Shown: positions 35,369 to 44,771 of the stretch, in pieces | Layout: the number at the start of each line of letters is the position of its first letter | How positions within the stretch are numbered: the stretch's first letter is position 1 | Source of the DNA: Acinetobacter gerneri DSM 14967 = CIP 107464 = MTCC 9824 | Lineage (GTDB): Bacteria > Pseudomonadota > Gammaproteobacteria > Pseudomonadales > Moraxellaceae | DNA: 64,000 bases | NCBI RefSeq assembly: GCF_000368565.1 | Contig: NZ_KB849549.1 | Coordinates: 416,001 to 480,000, forward strand | Direction: 5' to 3' | Notes under the pieces: model-generated | Database searches by the model: none | Seen by the model: only the letters and a program-made list of their open reading frames with translations | Told to the model about the DNA's origin: nothing | Made by a program: the position numbers and the translations under genes

Positions 35369-36328
35369 TTGAAAATTATTTTTGCAGGCACCCCAGAATT
35401 TGCAGCAGTCGCCCTAAAAGCACTCATTCAGACTGATCATGAAATCGTCGCAGTCTATACCCAACCTGATCGAAAAGCAGGACGTGGTCAAAAACTTAGC
35501 CCTTCAGCAGTGAAACAATTGGCTTTAGATCACGATTTAAAGGTTTATCAACCATTACATTTCAAAGCCTCAACAGAAGAAGGTTTGGCAGCACAACAAG
35601 AACTTGCTGCTTTAAATGCCGATATTATGGTGGTGGCGGCTTATGGTTTGATTTTGCCTCAAGCCATTTTGGATATGCCTAAATATGGTTGTCTCAATAT
35701 CCACGGATCACTGCTTCCTCGCTGGCGTGGCGCGGCTCCGATCCAAAGAGCAATTGCAACTGGTGATGCTCAAACAGGTGTGACCATCATGAAAATGGCG
35801 GCAGGCTTAGATACTGGTGATATGATGCTCAAAACGCTTTGCCCGATCGAAGCACACGATACCAGTGCAAGCTTGCATGATAAATTGGCAGATCAAGGTG
35901 CCGAAGCCATCTGTGAAGTATTAAAAACAGAGCAATCATTACAACAATATTTAGATGCTCGTGAAGTTCAAGATGATGCACTTGCAGTTTACGCACACAA
36001 ATTATCAAAAGCCGAAGCTCAAGTTGATTGGAGCAAATCAGCCCTAGAAATTGATCGCAATATTCGCGCCTTCAATCCTTGGCCTGTCGCATTTACCCCA
36101 CTCGATGAAAATCAAAATTTGCGTATTTGGAACTGTGAGCTTTCAAGTGAAAATGCTCAAAATGCCACAGCAGGTACGATTTTATTGATCAATAAACACG
36201 GCGTACATGTCGCTTGTGGAGATCAACACGCCATTTGTTTAACCAGCTTACAATGGCCAGGCGGTAAGGCATTAAATGCCGTTCAAGTCATGCAAGCACA
36301 AAAACTCGAAATTGGGCAGGTATTATGA
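35369..36328 (+). CDS. fmt: Methionyl-tRNA formyltransferase
   Basis: Formylates Met-tRNA(fMet) with 10-formyl-THF for translation start. The protein begins KIIFAGTPEFAAVAL, and the active site is seen in LNIHGSLLPRWRGAAPIQRAI with Asn/His, and GLDTGDMM with Asp. The usual start of the family aligns with the TTG at 35369 (GAG eight bases upstream), giving 319 residues; another TTG lies six bases earlier. No in-frame ATG exists near. So this is a non-ATG start in a translation-initiation gene. The stop overlaps the rsmB start by four bases. Confidence 0.95.
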   Translation: MKIIFAGTPEFAAVALKALIQTDHEIVAVYTQPDRKAGRGQKLSPSAVKQLALDHDLKVYQPLHFKASTEEGLAAQQELAALNADIMVVAAYGLILPQAILDMPKYGCLNIHGSLLPRWRGAAPIQRAIATGDAQTGVTIMKMAAGLDTGDMMLKTLCPIEAHDTSASLHDKLADQGAEAICEVLKTEQSLQQYLDAREVQDDALAVYAHKLSKAEAQVDWSKSALEIDRNIRAFNPWPVAFTPLDENQNLRIWNCELSSENAQNATAGTILLINKHGVHVACGDQHAICLTSLQWPGGKALNAVQVMQAQKLEIGQVL

Positions 36329-37644
36329 GTCAGTCTACACAACCCAATTTAGCTAACAAAAAGCTAAACTTACGCGCACAAATCGTTAAAACCTTATTAA
36401 TCGTACAACAAGGTCAATCACTCGCTAGCGTTTTAGGGCACCAAATTGATCAAGTCAATGAACGTGATCGTGCATTGTTCCATGAAATATTGATGGGCAC
36501 TTTGCGTCAATGGTATGCACTCAAATCTATCGCGTTACCATTGCTCACCAAGCCTTTAAACAATGAAACTGTTGAAAGCTGTTTATACGTCGGTTTATAT
36601 CAATTGCTTTGCACTCGTGTACCTGCACATGCTGTAATTTCAGAAACAGTAGATGCAACCAAGCAATTGGGCTATGAAGCTTTGGCTGGTGTCGTCAATG
36701 CGATTTTACGTAATGTTTCACGTGGAACAGAACAATACAAAGCCCAACTCAAAGCAGCACATGGTTTACCAAGTTGGTTATACAAACGTTTGAAACGTGA
36801 TTGGCCTGAACAACTTGAACAATTATGTGAAAATCTCAAACAAATTGCGCCACTGACTTTACGTGTAAATACCCGAAAAATCAGCCGTGAAGCTTATTTA
36901 AATAAACTCAAAGCCCAAGAGATTGCATGTCAGCAATGTGCGATTTCAGATGTGGGTATCATCTTGGAACAAGCAGTGCAAATCACTGCCTTACCTGGTT
37001 TTGAGCAAGGCTGGTTCTCTGTCCAAGATGAACATGCACAGCTTTGTGCTAGTCTCGTTCCAGATTTAAATGATCAAGTTGTGCTTGATGCCTGCGCTGC
37101 TCCGGGTGGCAAAACTGCACATTTACTTGAAAAATATAATGTGAAAAAAATGATCGCGCTCGATCAAGATCCAAAGCGTTTGCTACGTGTTTCAGAAAAT
37201 TTGGAGCGATTGGATCTGACAGAAAGATCCCCTGTCGAAATTATTGCAGCCGATGCAACAACTTGGCAAAGCAAAGATGCACTGGATTGTATCGTGCTTG
37301 ATGCGCCATGTTCTGCGATTGGTGTAATGCGTCGTCATCCAGATATTCGCCTGCTTCGTCTATCTTCAGATATTGCTCAGACTGTTGCCTTGCAGAAGCA
37401 AATTTTGGATCATTTATGGCAAGAGCTTAAAGTGGGTGGAACATTGCTTTACATCACATGCTCTATTTTAAAAGCTGAAAATGAAAGCCAAATGCAGGAA
37501 TTTTTCCAAACGCACAGCAATGCCAAAGAAATTAAAATTGAAGCTGATTGGGGAATAGAACAAACCCATGGTCGTCAACTTTTGCCTCAAACAGCACAAG
37601 GCGATGGTTTCTATTATTGTAAAATCCAAAAAATTGCGGACTAA
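36325..37644 (+). CDS. rsmB: 16S rRNA (cytosine-967-C5) methyltransferase
   Basis: Methylates C967 of 16S rRNA with SAM. The N-terminal NusB-like RNA-binding domain (to about residue 140) precedes a Rossmann methyltransferase: VVLDACAAPGGKTAHLLE is the SAM loop, and the two active-site Cys are in DAPCSAIGVMRRHPDI and ITCSILKAENE. Its length of 439 residues is typical. It overlaps fmt by four bases (ATGA), the common fmt-rsmB pair. A 13-bp hairpin follows. Confidence 0.96.
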   Translation: MSQSTQPNLANKKLNLRAQIVKTLLIVQQGQSLASVLGHQIDQVNERDRALFHEILMGTLRQWYALKSIALPLLTKPLNNETVESCLYVGLYQLLCTRVPAHAVISETVDATKQLGYEALAGVVNAILRNVSRGTEQYKAQLKAAHGLPSWLYKRLKRDWPEQLEQLCENLKQIAPLTLRVNTRKISREAYLNKLKAQEIACQQCAISDVGIILEQAVQITALPGFEQGWFSVQDEHAQLCASLVPDLNDQVVLDACAAPGGKTAHLLEKYNVKKMIALDQDPKRLLRVSENLERLDLTERSPVEIIAADATTWQSKDALDCIVLDAPCSAIGVMRRHPDIRLLRLSSDIAQTVALQKQILDHLWQELKVGGTLLYITCSILKAENESQMQEFFQTHSNAKEIKIEADWGIEQTHGRQLLPQTAQGDGFYYCKIQKIAD

Positions 37645-37662
37645 TCCCGTGATTTAGACATT

Positions 37663-37704
37663 ATATTTAAGCCTGTTTTGATCTTTCACAGCAGGCTTAA
37701 ATAT
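37663..37704 (+). terminator. Long-stem hairpin after rsmB
   Basis: ATATTTAAGCCTG and CAGGCTTAAATAT are a perfect 13-bp inverted repeat around a 16-base loop, 18 bases after the rsmB stop. There is no U-run, so it may protect the 3' end or stop transcription only partly. The rest of the 312-bp gap to 37957 is A/T-rich with no gene. Confidence 0.6.
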
Positions 37705-37956
37705 CCAAAACACCCCAAATAAAATAAACTTCAAAAAAAATTATCTTGCTCTTTATAAATTTAAAACTGCACAAAACTCACTGCTTCAAAACAAATTACA
37801 AATTCATACTATTCAAATACATCAGAATCCGTTTAATTAAAAACAAATGAAATTTCTCATGATTTTCAAAACATAAATGTGCTTCATTCAAAATCAACTG
37901 ATGAACACAGGCGAATAGCTTTAACACTTTTTTAAACTATCCGAGTCAAAAAAATA

Positions 37957-38502
37957 ATGAATATTCAAATTATTGTTGGAAGTATCCGTGAAGGTCGCGT
38001 GGCGATTAAAGTTGCAAAATGGATGCTCAGTGCCATCCAAAGTTTTGAGCTCAAAGATGTCCAAGTCGAAATTGTTGATTTGAAAGAATGGGATTTACCC
38101 ATTTTTGCAGGTGCTCATTCCCCTGCCAGCGGGATCTACGATCAACCCAAACAACAACAATGGGCGGAGCAAATTGCCAAAGCAGATGCCTTTATTTTAA
38201 TTAGTCCAGAGTATAATCATGGCTATAGTCCAGCTTTAAAAAATGCCTTAGATTTTGTCTATCAAGAATGGAAAGCCAAACCTGTTGCTATTGCAAGCTA
38301 CGGCGGAACCAACGGCTCACGTTCGATTGATCAAATTAAACAAATTTGTACTTTTTTGGGCATGATTGATTCCAATGCCATTATTGAAATTCGTGACATG
38401 GGGCAACGTGGCAAAGCAGAAAATTTTGAAGGAAATGAGTTTGATCAAAAAGCATTGAAAGCTGCTTTAGATAAATTGCAACGCTATGCTGTAAAAATAT
38501 AA
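37957..38502 (+). CDS. NADPH-dependent FMN reductase family protein
   Basis: A 181-residue flavodoxin-fold protein of the NADPH-dependent FMN reductase family (PF03358 type). FMN-phosphate binding is in IIVGSIREGRVAIKVA at the N-terminus, and SPEYNHGYSPALKNALDF is the family signature. Members reduce FMN, quinones, azo dyes or chromate with NAD(P)H; the substrate here is not readable. It is monocistronic, followed by a structured non-coding stretch. Confidence 0.9.
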   Translation: MNIQIIVGSIREGRVAIKVAKWMLSAIQSFELKDVQVEIVDLKEWDLPIFAGAHSPASGIYDQPKQQQWAEQIAKADAFILISPEYNHGYSPALKNALDFVYQEWKAKPVAIASYGGTNGSRSIDQIKQICTFLGMIDSNAIIEIRDMGQRGKAENFEGNEFDQKALKAALDKLQRYAVKI

Positions 38503-38519
38503 ATTTGAGCAAAAGCATG

Positions 38520-38692
38520 TTGTAAGCTCTAGCTTACAAATACTGTCGTGCAATGCCACTATGAGCAAAGCGGATAAATTTTTATATTAGCTTCATCAGG
38601 AAATAGGATGTTTCCAGAAATAAAAAACAAAAATAATAGGATATAAATGCAGGACGCATGGTACGACAGGAGTCATACCACGACATAAATAC
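38520..38692 (+). ncRNA. Candidate structured RNA after the FMN reductase gene
   Basis: Three hairpins follow each other: TTGTAAGCT/AGCTTACAA at 38520-38539 (perfect, two-base centre), GGAAA/TTTCC at 38599-38615, and TGGTACGAC/GTCATACCA at 38659-38680 (8 of 9). They end directly in an intrinsic terminator at 38693-38726. No open frame is seen. The array could be a 3'-UTR-derived or independent small RNA; no known family is recognised. Confidence 0.35.
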
Positions 38693-38726
38693 AAAAAAGC
38701 TCAGGTATGGATGCCTGAGCTTTTTT
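38693..38726. terminator. Strong bidirectional terminator
   Basis: AAAAAAGCTCAGG and CCTGAGCTTTTTT form a perfect 13-bp stem with an eight-base loop and both A- and T-runs. It ends plus-strand transcription from the reductase or candidate RNA and minus-strand transcription of the small acidic protein gene. Confidence 0.92.
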
Positions 38727-38790
38727 AATGTCTAGCGTTTATTGATGTCTAAAGTTTATCGATGTCTAAATCTATTGCTCTTTCATCAAA

Positions 38791-38913
38791 TTATTCATCA
38801 TCGATAAAATCATCATCTAGATCATCATCATTGCTCACTTCAAATTGATCTTCTTCGTTTTCATCATGTGTTGGATTGTATTTCACAGCGCTCAACATGA
38901 TATTTCTATACAT
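38791..38913 (-). CDS. Small acidic protein, 40 residues
   Basis: A short minus-strand frame reads MYRNIMLSAVKYNPTHDENE and ends in SNDDDLDDDFIDDE. A strong GGGGAG ribosome site lies eight bases before the ATG, and a terminator follows at 38693-38726. More than a third of the residues are Asp or Glu. No family is known to me; such tails can mimic DNA or bind basic proteins, but this is only an idea. It lies after tagN of the T6SS locus on the same strand, with 109 bp between. Confidence 0.55.
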   Translation of the reverse strand: MYRNIMLSAVKYNPTHDENEEDQFEVSNDDDLDDDFIDDE

Positions 38914-39022
38914 AAATACAACTCCCCAATTAGACCAACACTTTCATTATATAGCGCATGATCAGCGTGGCTATTGCAAAGCATGCATCATTATTTAGCA
39001 AAATAAGCATTTTCGGATTGAA

Positions 39023-39790
39023 CTAAAGCACCTCAAATTCTATGCGACGATTTTTCTTGCGCCCTTCTGCTGTTGCATTGTCAGCAACTGCTTTACTCGC
39101 ACCTAAGCCCTGCGTTGAAAGACGATTTTTATCTATATTTTTTGCGATTAGATATTGTTTGACCGTTTCAGCACGTTGCAAACTCAACTGCATATTTTTA
39201 TCTGCCTGACCTTGATTATCCGTATGTCCAATGATTTTGACATTTTTAGCTTGAACTCGATTTAGCGCACTCGCCATTTCATTTAAAATCTGCATACCTG
39301 TAGCTGTGAGTACTGCACTACCTGATTCAAATTCAATGATTCGATTTTTTAAAGTGTCATCGAGTAGTTGTTGCTCTGCCTGATTTGCACTGAACTGGCT
39401 ATTAAAACGATATGGCGCAGCAACCAAACTTTGATATAAATTTTGCATTGCTTGAATTTCTGTAGGATTAGCAAGCTTTCCGGTTAGATCAACTTGAGTA
39501 CCACGAACGGTCAATTTACCTTGAGATATTTTCTTAAGATCATTTTGGATCAACTGTGTAACCGAATCACTCCAACCATTTGGTGCGGACACTGGGCGAA
39601 TTTGTATCTTATCGACCACTTGATCAGCGCCATATACCAAACGCATTTTCATCAAAATTGCCTGTTTACTGGCATCATTTGGAACCACGCCTTCAATGAC
39701 TATAGGTGCAGCAAAGACCCCACTACCACCCGCTAAAGTTAAAATCAAAGTGATATATTTCAAGTAATTTATATATTGTTTCTTTTTCAT
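39023..39790 (-). CDS. tagN: TagN: T6SS-associated OmpA-domain protein
   Basis: A 255-residue periplasmic protein with an N-terminal signal or anchor (TLILTLAGGSGVFA), a BON-like alpha/beta part (about 70-120; DSVTQLIQNDLKKISQGKLTVRG) and a C-terminal OmpA peptidoglycan-binding domain (IIGHTDNQGQADKNMQLSLQRAETV, ending GRKKNRRIEFEVL). In Acinetobacter T6SS loci an OmpA-type TagN occupies this place and is thought to fix the membrane complex to the wall, as TssL here has no such domain. It starts three bases after the tagF stop, without a clear ribosome site, so coupling is likely. Confidence 0.85.
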   Translation of the reverse strand: MKKKQYINYLKYITLILTLAGGSGVFAAPIVIEGVVPNDASKQAILMKMRLVYGADQVVDKIQIRPVSAPNGWSDSVTQLIQNDLKKISQGKLTVRGTQVDLTGKLANPTEIQAMQNLYQSLVAAPYRFNSQFSANQAEQQLLDDTLKNRIIEFESGSAVLTATGMQILNEMASALNRVQAKNVKIIGHTDNQGQADKNMQLSLQRAETVKQYLIAKNIDKNRLSTQGLGASKAVADNATAEGRKKNRRIEFEVL

Positions 39791-39793
39791 TTT

Positions 39794-40753
39794 CTAATCA
39801 TCTATAAATGTTTGACGGAACAATTTCATCGCCTGATTGAGGCTCAATTGCCGCTCACATAAGCCTTGTTCTAAAGCAGCAAGCCCCGCATTTTGTTCTA
39901 AATAACGGTCAATCCACTGTGCCTCTAGCAAAGAAACCCAACGCTCAGAATCCATTTTTTGGATGAAAATGTCGCTTAATGCCAAAATATCAGCACCCTG
40001 AAAGCCAAAAAGCAGCACAGGTTCATCAAAATGCAATATACCAATCAGCACTTCTGTATCATGTTTTGATATAAATCGACCGATTAAACTGACCCAAAAT
40101 GCAGCGATTTCATAACAATAATTTGCATTATTAATCGGCAAAATCAGCACTTTATTTAGCTTTGAGGTGCCATGTTGTAATACAGGCTGAAGCAATAGCC
40201 CTAGACCAATCATGCTTTGCGCCAATTCATAAGCCGTTAAATTCATCAGTTTTGCAAAGGAAAATAACGTGTAACTTTCATAAAAATCCTGACATTCTTC
40301 ATCTGTCAAAATTTGAATTTCATGACCAATTTTCCCCAATTTTTCCATCAAAATATCTGAATCACGGATGCTCCGAATCACGCGATTTTTTAAAAATAAT
40401 TCTAATAAAGCGGCCTTATGTCGATACGGCGCATACAGCAGATTTTTTAATGGCGCATCAACTTCCAGTAAATGCCCCAAAACCATTGGGAAATGTCGAC
40501 CTGAACTATCCTCACTGGTGATCAAATTCGCCACCAAAAATAAATGCTCAACAGGGTTTGCAATAAAAAAATCTAAAGAAGGCAAAGACTGATACGTGCG
40601 ATCAAAGTCTGGAGATTTCATCGCCTGTTCTAAAGCTTCAGTGATCCATTGGTCAATCACTTGGATCAAGCTGTGCTGCCCTTTTATTTTCAAAAAATCA
40701 CCGCGTGCAGGGCTTTTGCCATAGTACAGAGGTGTGGTTTGGATCTGCTTCAT
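39794..40753 (-). CDS. tagF: TagF: T6SS-associated protein (DUF2094)
   Basis: Cytoplasmic T6SS accessory protein; TagF in Pseudomonas represses assembly post-translationally. The start at 40753 (MKQIQTTPLYYGKSPARGDF) has a perfect GGAGG; the frame goes 72 bases further upstream into tssM but without a site. The early PARGDFL block and HFPMVLGH loop belong to the family (IMPK_imp / DUF2094). The protein has 319 residues. It starts 34 bases after the tssM stop and is followed by tagN. There is no fused PppA phosphatase domain. Confidence 0.9.
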   Translation of the reverse strand: MKQIQTTPLYYGKSPARGDFLKIKGQHSLIQVIDQWITEALEQAMKSPDFDRTYQSLPSLDFFIANPVEHLFLVANLITSEDSSGRHFPMVLGHLLEVDAPLKNLLYAPYRHKAALLELFLKNRVIRSIRDSDILMEKLGKIGHEIQILTDEECQDFYESYTLFSFAKLMNLTAYELAQSMIGLGLLLQPVLQHGTSKLNKVLILPINNANYCYEIAAFWVSLIGRFISKHDTEVLIGILHFDEPVLLFGFQGADILALSDIFIQKMDSERWVSLLEAQWIDRYLEQNAGLAALEQGLCERQLSLNQAMKLFRQTFIDD

Positions 40754-40787
40754 GGATAAGCCTCCAATGCAAAAAGGAATTGGATCA

Positions 40788-43700
40788 TCATGGCGTACCT
40801 CGTGGCATGGCAGAAAGTACTGCAATTGTTGGAGTTGTCACGCCCCGATTGCTACTGGCTGGGTTTGCTTGTGTTGGATTCGGATTTGTTGCTGGATTCA
40901 CTTGGGAAGCTTGAGCCACCTGAGCCGTATTTGGATGTGCTGCATCTTGTGCATTTGCTGGAACTTGCCCAGCAGGCACGACTTGTGAAGGCTTACTGCT
41001 CAACACACTGTCCACCAGTTGTAAGCCTGAATAACCACGACCCGCCCCCATCGTGGTCGAGGTATTGCCACTGATCAATCTAAAATTGACCCGTACAAAT
41101 AACGTCGGTTTTTGTGGATTGACCCATGTCAGCTCAAAGTTGCCATTCAATGGTTTTCGTTTAGCAGAATCAATCAAACGGTTAATGCCATATTCACCTG
41201 GCTCATCAAAGATGGTATGCGTTTGCCCTTCCAAATCCACCACCGTAATCCTAGCCCCCGGTATCGCTGAAGGATTTGGCCATACAAAATTGACCCATTG
41301 CTGTAAGCCATTTTCATAAGCCATTTTTTGCCCATCAATCTCGATGCTATAGGACAATAACTGCGGATTTTGTACGGGGAAAAATTGGAAATTCGATTGA
41401 TTTGCCACAGTGGCAGTTGGTGCTTGATTGATCTCACCTGTTGCAACACCATTGGCTGGAGCAACATAATTTTGGAAATTTACAACAAACTGCGGATTTA
41501 AACTTAGCCCCTGATCTTTCCAAGTTTTCGAGCTTAGCGTATATCCACGACGGATAATAAATGGGTCCAACGTTTCTTTGACAAAGCGTGCAATACTGCC
41601 ATTTTCACCAAAAATTTGGCTAATTTCGTTGCTGGTTGCTTGTACCGATGCCGAAGTATTAAATGGGAATTTTTGGCTTAGGGTTTGTTGATAAGGTTGA
41701 AAAGCCTGAATATTCCAAAGTTTATTAATTTCATTTTGAGCAGGAGCAAGTAAACTTTCAAAAGATTGAATTAATGGACTAATCAATAATTTTTGCATTG
41801 AAATTCGATCGGCTTCATTTAAACCTATAGTCAATTTTTCATCGACGATTTTTTGCGTATTATTAAAAACAGACGTTTGTTCATTTAGAGTCAGTTTGAC
41901 CAAAGCCACAGCATTTGGACCAATATCACCTGCATTTTTTAAATCATTAAATTTACTGCGAACCTGAGATAAATCATTCAAATACTCATCTAGTAGTGAT
42001 TTATTTTGCTGATCATCACGTTTGCGAACCAATTGATAAAATGCCTGAAACTCTTGAGCGATCGGACCTTGAGCCTGTGTCATCGCACGTTCAGTTGCAT
42101 CTTTGGTACCTTGCCTTAAAATCACGCGTTTAAACCAAGCCACGATACCTTTTTTCGGAGTTGCCAATTCGGCTTGAACCACAGGATTGTCCCAACTGGT
42201 TTCTTGAGCGATGCGCTCTAGCAAGGTTCGAATGGGTGAATTTTGCGGTTCGCCTAAAATATCAATCACTTTTGCCTGTTGGGCGAAGTCCTCGCCTTTG
42301 GCATAGTGAACAGCATTGATAAATTTTTTCCATTCAGCAATATATTCTTGCTTATACAATTGCACCAATTGTTTGCGGATCTGATCTGGACTACCACTAA
42401 AAGTCAAATCATCAGATTGCGCACTATTTAAAACCCAATCTTTAGAATCAGTTGGCTTATTAGTCACTTCATCAATGGCTTGAGAAATATATTCATCCCA
42501 CGCTTTTTGAGTAAAGATACCGGGCAATGCATAGCCACCCAGAACAACGGTTTTATTTTTATCCCCGACAATCTGTGCCACTGTTAACGCAGGATAACGT
42601 ACTGTCGCGCGCATTTTAATTTCATTATAAACACGATCCCGCGCAGGCATTCCTCGGACCACAGAAAGCAGTACTTGACGTACCTGATCCACCAATTGTG
42701 CATCCGATTCTAAAATCGGAAATTTTGGATCATTTGCCAGAGTCATCGCATAAGAAAGTACTTCTTCTGCTTTTCTAATCATTTGATCGCGAGGCATTTG
42801 CCCCCGATTGGCATCCAACCAAGATCGCCAAAAACGTGTAACCTGATCACTCAAATGACTCGCATCCATATACTGAGGATTACTCATCATCAGATATGCC
42901 TTGAGTGCATTGTAAGCATCTTGCGGATTGGTATCTGAGGCTTCTAAATATTGCTGTGTCTTATTTTGTGCCGTTTGCTGGATCTCAACATTGACATGAT
43001 TTGCCTTCAATATTTCTTGATTATTTTTAACACGCTGTAAATATTGCGCGATATTTTGCTGGGTCGGTGACAAAATAATCTGGCGAATTCCTTTTAAATA
43101 CTCAGCCTTTAACTGCTCACGTATCGCCTTACCCTCATACAATCCAAACATAAACGGTAAAGGACGATGACGATCATACTCATCCAACTGAACTAGGCGT
43201 TGCTGCAAAATCAATAAAGCATCCAATTGAGTAGACAGTTCTTGCCCTGATGTTTTTTGCATTTGCACAACTTTTTGTAGATCTTTTTGAACATCCGCGA
43301 TTAACTGTTGATTATTACGATACGACCAAAGCCACAAGCCCAAAACCATAGAAACTGTCAGCAAAGAAACAATAAATACGAGATAACGCTGTCTTTTACG
43401 CTTTGGGTTGATATGTTGTTTGACCAAGTTTTTATCTTTTAAAATAACCTCGGAAAATAATCCTTTTAAGAAATAGCCATGATTTTGCGCAATCGAATTT
43501 TTGGGAATACCAAATTCACTATTTGGAATTTTTGCAAGACGGAATTCTTCTGCAATTTGCTCCGTCATCGGGCTTTCAATCGTGCCTTCTTGTAGAGCAC
43601 TGGTAAAATAAAATCCACGAAATACGGGCTTAAACTGAAATGGATTTTCCTCAAATAAACTACCAATAAATGTTTTTAAAATCGGCTTTAAGGTTTTAAA

Positions 43701-44714
43701 TTCAAGAGGAAATGTCATCACACTAGGAGAAATATTTTGCGCATGACGGCGACTTAAATGCGTAGTACTAACACCTTTTAAACCGTCATATAAAATATTG
43801 TAATGTTGCTCGAATAAGTCCAAAGCACTGATATTTTCTTCAGGCTTATATGCCAATGTAGCTCCCCAAACTTGGTCAAACTCTTGATCTTCATAGCATT
43901 CAAAAAACTCAGTAAACCCTGCGATAAGATCCATTTTTGAGAAAATCAAATATACAGGTGCAAAGACTTCTAATCGTTCTGTCAAATCTTGAATACGTGC
44001 TCGCAAATTTTTCGCCAATTTCAAAGTCTTTTCAGGGCTTTGGCTGACCAATTCAGCAATACTCACGATTAAAATCAGACCATTAATCGGTGCTTTACTG
44101 CGATTTTTCTTTAATATATTTAAAAAACCAATCCATTCATCATGGTCCTCGGCATAGACTGAATAACGCCCAGCGGTATCCAGTAAAATCCCTTCCGTAG
44201 AGAAAAACCAATCACAATTACGCGTACCACTTAGGCCTGAGGACACCACTTTTTGATGTGATTCTTCAAAAGGAAACTTGAGTCCTGAATTATAAATGGC
44301 TGAACTTTTCCCCGCTGCTGGGTTGCCAATCACCATATACCAAGGCAATTCATATAAGGCAGCATTGCCCTTTTTATCGCCAAGTTTTGACTTGCGAATC
44401 ATTTGAATCGATTCTTTGATTTGTTGATTGATCAGTTGTAATTCTTCTTTATCTTTATGATCAGTCGTTTCAGCTTCGGTATCTTTACTAATCGCATCAA
44501 CCAACTCTTCACCTTGTTTGGCGTGCTTTCTTCTTTTAATCAGACTATAAATAATATAACTCAGCAAACCCACAAAATAACTGACTGCCAAAGCAAAAAA
44601 TAATGGACGTGGAATAGAATTATAAGACGACAACAAAGCCACAAATAATGATAATGCAATAATTGCCTTAGGATTGGTGATATATTGCCAGAGGTAACCT
44701 ATAATCGTATACAT
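40788..44714 (-). CDS. tssM: TssM: T6SS membrane complex protein (IcmF)
   Basis: Largest part of the trans-envelope complex, 1,308 residues. Two N-terminal helices (about 15-32 and 38-58) come before a cytoplasmic GTPase-like domain with Walker A GNPAAGKSS (130-138) and DTAGRY (179-184), which many TssM proteins keep. A third helix (about 440-465) leads to the large periplasmic part. The C-terminus is Pro/Ala/Asn-rich (about 1,240-1,308), possibly disordered. TssL (plus strand) is its partner. It starts 57 bases after a T6SS gene of unknown role and ends 34 bases before tagF. Confidence 0.97.
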   Translation of the reverse strand: MYTIIGYLWQYITNPKAIIALSLFVALLSSYNSIPRPLFFALAVSYFVGLLSYIIYSLIKRRKHAKQGEELVDAISKDTEAETTDHKDKEELQLINQQIKESIQMIRKSKLGDKKGNAALYELPWYMVIGNPAAGKSSAIYNSGLKFPFEESHQKVVSSGLSGTRNCDWFFSTEGILLDTAGRYSVYAEDHDEWIGFLNILKKNRSKAPINGLILIVSIAELVSQSPEKTLKLAKNLRARIQDLTERLEVFAPVYLIFSKMDLIAGFTEFFECYEDQEFDQVWGATLAYKPEENISALDLFEQHYNILYDGLKGVSTTHLSRRHAQNISPSVMTFPLEFKTLKPILKTFIGSLFEENPFQFKPVFRGFYFTSALQEGTIESPMTEQIAEEFRLAKIPNSEFGIPKNSIAQNHGYFLKGLFSEVILKDKNLVKQHINPKRKRQRYLVFIVSLLTVSMVLGLWLWSYRNNQQLIADVQKDLQKVVQMQKTSGQELSTQLDALLILQQRLVQLDEYDRHRPLPFMFGLYEGKAIREQLKAEYLKGIRQIILSPTQQNIAQYLQRVKNNQEILKANHVNVEIQQTAQNKTQQYLEASDTNPQDAYNALKAYLMMSNPQYMDASHLSDQVTRFWRSWLDANRGQMPRDQMIRKAEEVLSYAMTLANDPKFPILESDAQLVDQVRQVLLSVVRGMPARDRVYNEIKMRATVRYPALTVAQIVGDKNKTVVLGGYALPGIFTQKAWDEYISQAIDEVTNKPTDSKDWVLNSAQSDDLTFSGSPDQIRKQLVQLYKQEYIAEWKKFINAVHYAKGEDFAQQAKVIDILGEPQNSPIRTLLERIAQETSWDNPVVQAELATPKKGIVAWFKRVILRQGTKDATERAMTQAQGPIAQEFQAFYQLVRKRDDQQNKSLLDEYLNDLSQVRSKFNDLKNAGDIGPNAVALVKLTLNEQTSVFNNTQKIVDEKLTIGLNEADRISMQKLLISPLIQSFESLLAPAQNEINKLWNIQAFQPYQQTLSQKFPFNTSASVQATSNEISQIFGENGSIARFVKETLDPFIIRRGYTLSSKTWKDQGLSLNPQFVVNFQNYVAPANGVATGEINQAPTATVANQSNFQFFPVQNPQLLSYSIEIDGQKMAYENGLQQWVNFVWPNPSAIPGARITVVDLEGQTHTIFDEPGEYGINRLIDSAKRKPLNGNFELTWVNPQKPTLFVRVNFRLISGNTSTTMGAGRGYSGLQLVDSVLSSKPSQVVPAGQVPANAQDAAHPNTAQVAQASQVNPATNPNPTQANPASSNRGVTTPTIAVLSAMPRGTP

Positions 44715-44771
44715 TATATTCTCTTATATAAATTTTATAAAAATCAAACAAATTAATAATTACAAATATGT

